DNA of 5,852 bases from CAZDXV01 sp964648705 (GTDB taxonomy: Bacteria; Patescibacteriota; Minisyncoccia; Minisyncoccales; GWA2-38-27). The notes under the pieces were generated by a model. That model was not told where the DNA came from, made no database searches, and was given only the letters and a program-made list of their open reading frames with translations. Location: contig CAZYOI010000036.1 of the NCBI GenBank assembly GCA_964648705.1, positions 1 to 5,852 of the forward strand. Direction: 5' to 3'. The position numbers were made by a program, and so were the translations under genes. Numbering within the stretch: the first letter of the stretch is position 1; every line of letters begins with the position of its first letter. Shown piece by piece: positions 5,336 through 5,852 of this stretch.

Positions 5336-5686
5336 ATGAGAAAAACAATATTAAGTTCAATTTTATTAGCTGCTCTTGTTTTAACTCCTACGGCAGCTGG
5401 CGCTTTTTGGGACTGGGGAGGATGGGGAGGAGGCGCTCCCGAAGGAGCTCCCACCCTTGATATTCTAGATGTTCTGGATAATATTACAGACTGGTTGTTC
5501 GCTATTCTGCTGATTGTGGCTGCCATCTTCATTATTATAGCGGGATACTTCTTTGTTACAGCGACCGGCGATCCGGAGAAAACCAAGAGGGCGAGAGACT
5601 TTGTAATGTATGCTCTTATAGGTGTCTTGGTAGGCTTTGTGGCCAAAGGACTGGTAATGCTTGTGGGAACTATAGCTACGGGTTAA
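5336..5686 (+). CDS. T4SS_pilin-like small membrane protein 2 (paralogue, Gly/Trp-rich N-terminus)
   Basis: The 116-residue product has a signal peptide (MRKT, hydrophobic 5-19, likely cleavage after AGA at 23). Next comes an unusual Gly/Trp-rich stretch (FWDWGGWGGGAPEGAP, 24-39), an amphipathic LDILDVLDNITD, and two membrane segments at about 53-76 and 88-112 around GDPEKTKRARD. It shares FVTA(A/T)GDPEK and the two-helix layout with the preceding protein, so the two are paralogues. A pilin subunit of a type IV secretion-like or surface system is the best guess; major and minor subunits, or alternative subunits, would explain the pair. No Shine-Dalgarno lies at proper distance: AAAAGG at 5301-5305 is about 30 nt away. 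A TAAATT (5323-5328) ends 7 nt before the ATG, but no -35 box accompanies it. Co-transcription with the first pilin gene is most likely. A terminator follows 11 nt after the stop. Confidence 0.72.
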   Translation: MRKTILSSILLAALVLTPTAAGAFWDWGGWGGGAPEGAPTLDILDVLDNITDWLFAILLIVAAIFIIIAGYFFVTATGDPEKTKRARDFVMYALIGVLVGFVAKGLVMLVGTIATG

Positions 5687-5697
5687 TCCCTGATTGG

Positions 5698-5727
5698 AAA
5701 GCCGCCTCTTTTGCTGGGGCGGTTTTT
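5698..5727 (+). terminator. Rho-independent terminator after the pilin pair
   Basis: AAAGCCGCC (5698-5706) pairs with GGCGGTTTT (5719-5727), with one G-T wobble and the outer A-T pairs drawn from the T tract. The loop is about 12 nt. T-rich sequence continues downstream (TTTTTGATTGATTTTTATC), as expected for intrinsic termination. Confidence 0.75.
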
Positions 5728-5729
5728 GA

Positions 5730-5758
5730 TTGATTTTTATCTTTTTTTAGGATATATT
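5730..5758 (+). promoter_or_regulatory. Promoter of tRNA-Leu
   Basis: TTGATT (5730-5735), a 17-nt spacer and TATATT (5753-5758) form a good sigma-70-like promoter. The -10 ends 9 nt before the mature tRNA 5' end, implying a 5' leader of only a few nucleotides. The -35 begins 3 nt after the terminator stem. Confidence 0.55.
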
Positions 5759-5767
5759 ACTAATTAG

Positions 5768-5849
5768 GCCGGGGTGGCGAAACAGGAAGACGCGCATGGT
5801 TTAGGACCATGTGCCGCAAGGCTTGTGGGTTCGAGTCCCACCCCCGGCA
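5768..5849 (+). tRNA. tRNA-Leu, anticodon UAG (reads CUN)
   Basis: A complete class II cloverleaf is visible. Acceptor arm GCCGGGG (5768-5774) pairs with CCCCGGC (5842-5848). The D stem is GCG/CGC with a GG in the loop. The anticodon stem CATGG/CCATG encloses the loop TTTAGGA, giving anticodon TAG. The long variable arm has a GCC-GCAA-GGC stem, and the T arm GTGGG/CCCAC encloses TTCGAGT. The long variable arm and discriminator A73 (5849) agree with leucine identity. The 3' CCA is not encoded (the genome continues CAA), so CCA addition by a nucleotidyltransferase is needed. Confidence 0.97.
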
Positions 5850-5852
5850 CAA

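Noticed and set aside
5287..5646. 119-codon minus-strand frame opposite the second pilin-like gene
   Set aside because: The plus-strand product has a signal peptide, two helices and a paralogue next door; the antisense product has none of these.
1..5852. CRISPR arrays, insertion sequences, riboswitches or an attachment site at the tRNA
   Set aside because: No regularly spaced repeats, transposase motifs or aptamer-like leaders are seen, the intergenic regions are too short, and the sequence ends just after the tRNA, so integration there cannot be judged.

Overview
The window looks like chromosomal DNA of a Patescibacteria (Candidate Phyla Radiation) bacterium, most plausibly a Parcubacteria-like lineage. 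This rests on several signs. Two tandem small proteins carry a signal peptide and two membrane segments around a GDPEK loop, the pattern I associate with the T4SS_pilin family typical of these genomes. Genes are tightly overlapped, ribosomal protein S1 has at least four repeats, and a UlaG-like metallo-beta-lactamase-fold gene sits close to gyrA. TGA is used as a stop (end of gyrA), which argues against the SR1/Gracilibacteria code. The phylum call is inference; no 16S rRNA is present.

Layout. Positions 1-1061 hold the 5' part of rpsA (ribosomal protein S1) on the minus strand, cut by the left edge. A 71-bp divergent intergenic region (1062-1132) carries two back-to-back promoters that appear to share one palindromic TTGCAA as their -35 box. 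From 1133 to 4896 four plus-strand genes form a compact operon: a metallo-beta-lactamase-fold protein that has lost its metal-binding residues, a 62-residue single-pass membrane protein, gyrA (DNA gyrase subunit A), and a class I SAM-dependent methyltransferase. Every junction overlaps (1, 11 and 4 nt), so translation is probably coupled. The operon closes with a hairpin terminator whose loop contains the last stop codon and whose 3' arm supplies a possible -35 box for the next promoter.

Positions 4939-5686 encode the two pilin-like proteins as a second short transcription unit, followed by a terminator (5698-5727). A further promoter leads into a complete tRNA-Leu(UAG) at 5768-5849. No stretch above about 70 bases lacks an assignment.

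How the parts relate. Translation (S1, tRNA-Leu) and DNA topology (gyrase A) are housekeeping functions, while the pilin pair points to a cell-surface or secretion apparatus. The most unusual points are the apparent metal-free MBL pseudoenzyme in the gyrase operon and the signal architecture. Genes next to a promoter have a -10 box only 7-12 nt from their start codon and no Shine-Dalgarno, suggesting leaderless or near-leaderless mRNAs. The gyrA start inside the operon has a clear GGAGG. I did not find a convincing wholly new multi-gene system here.
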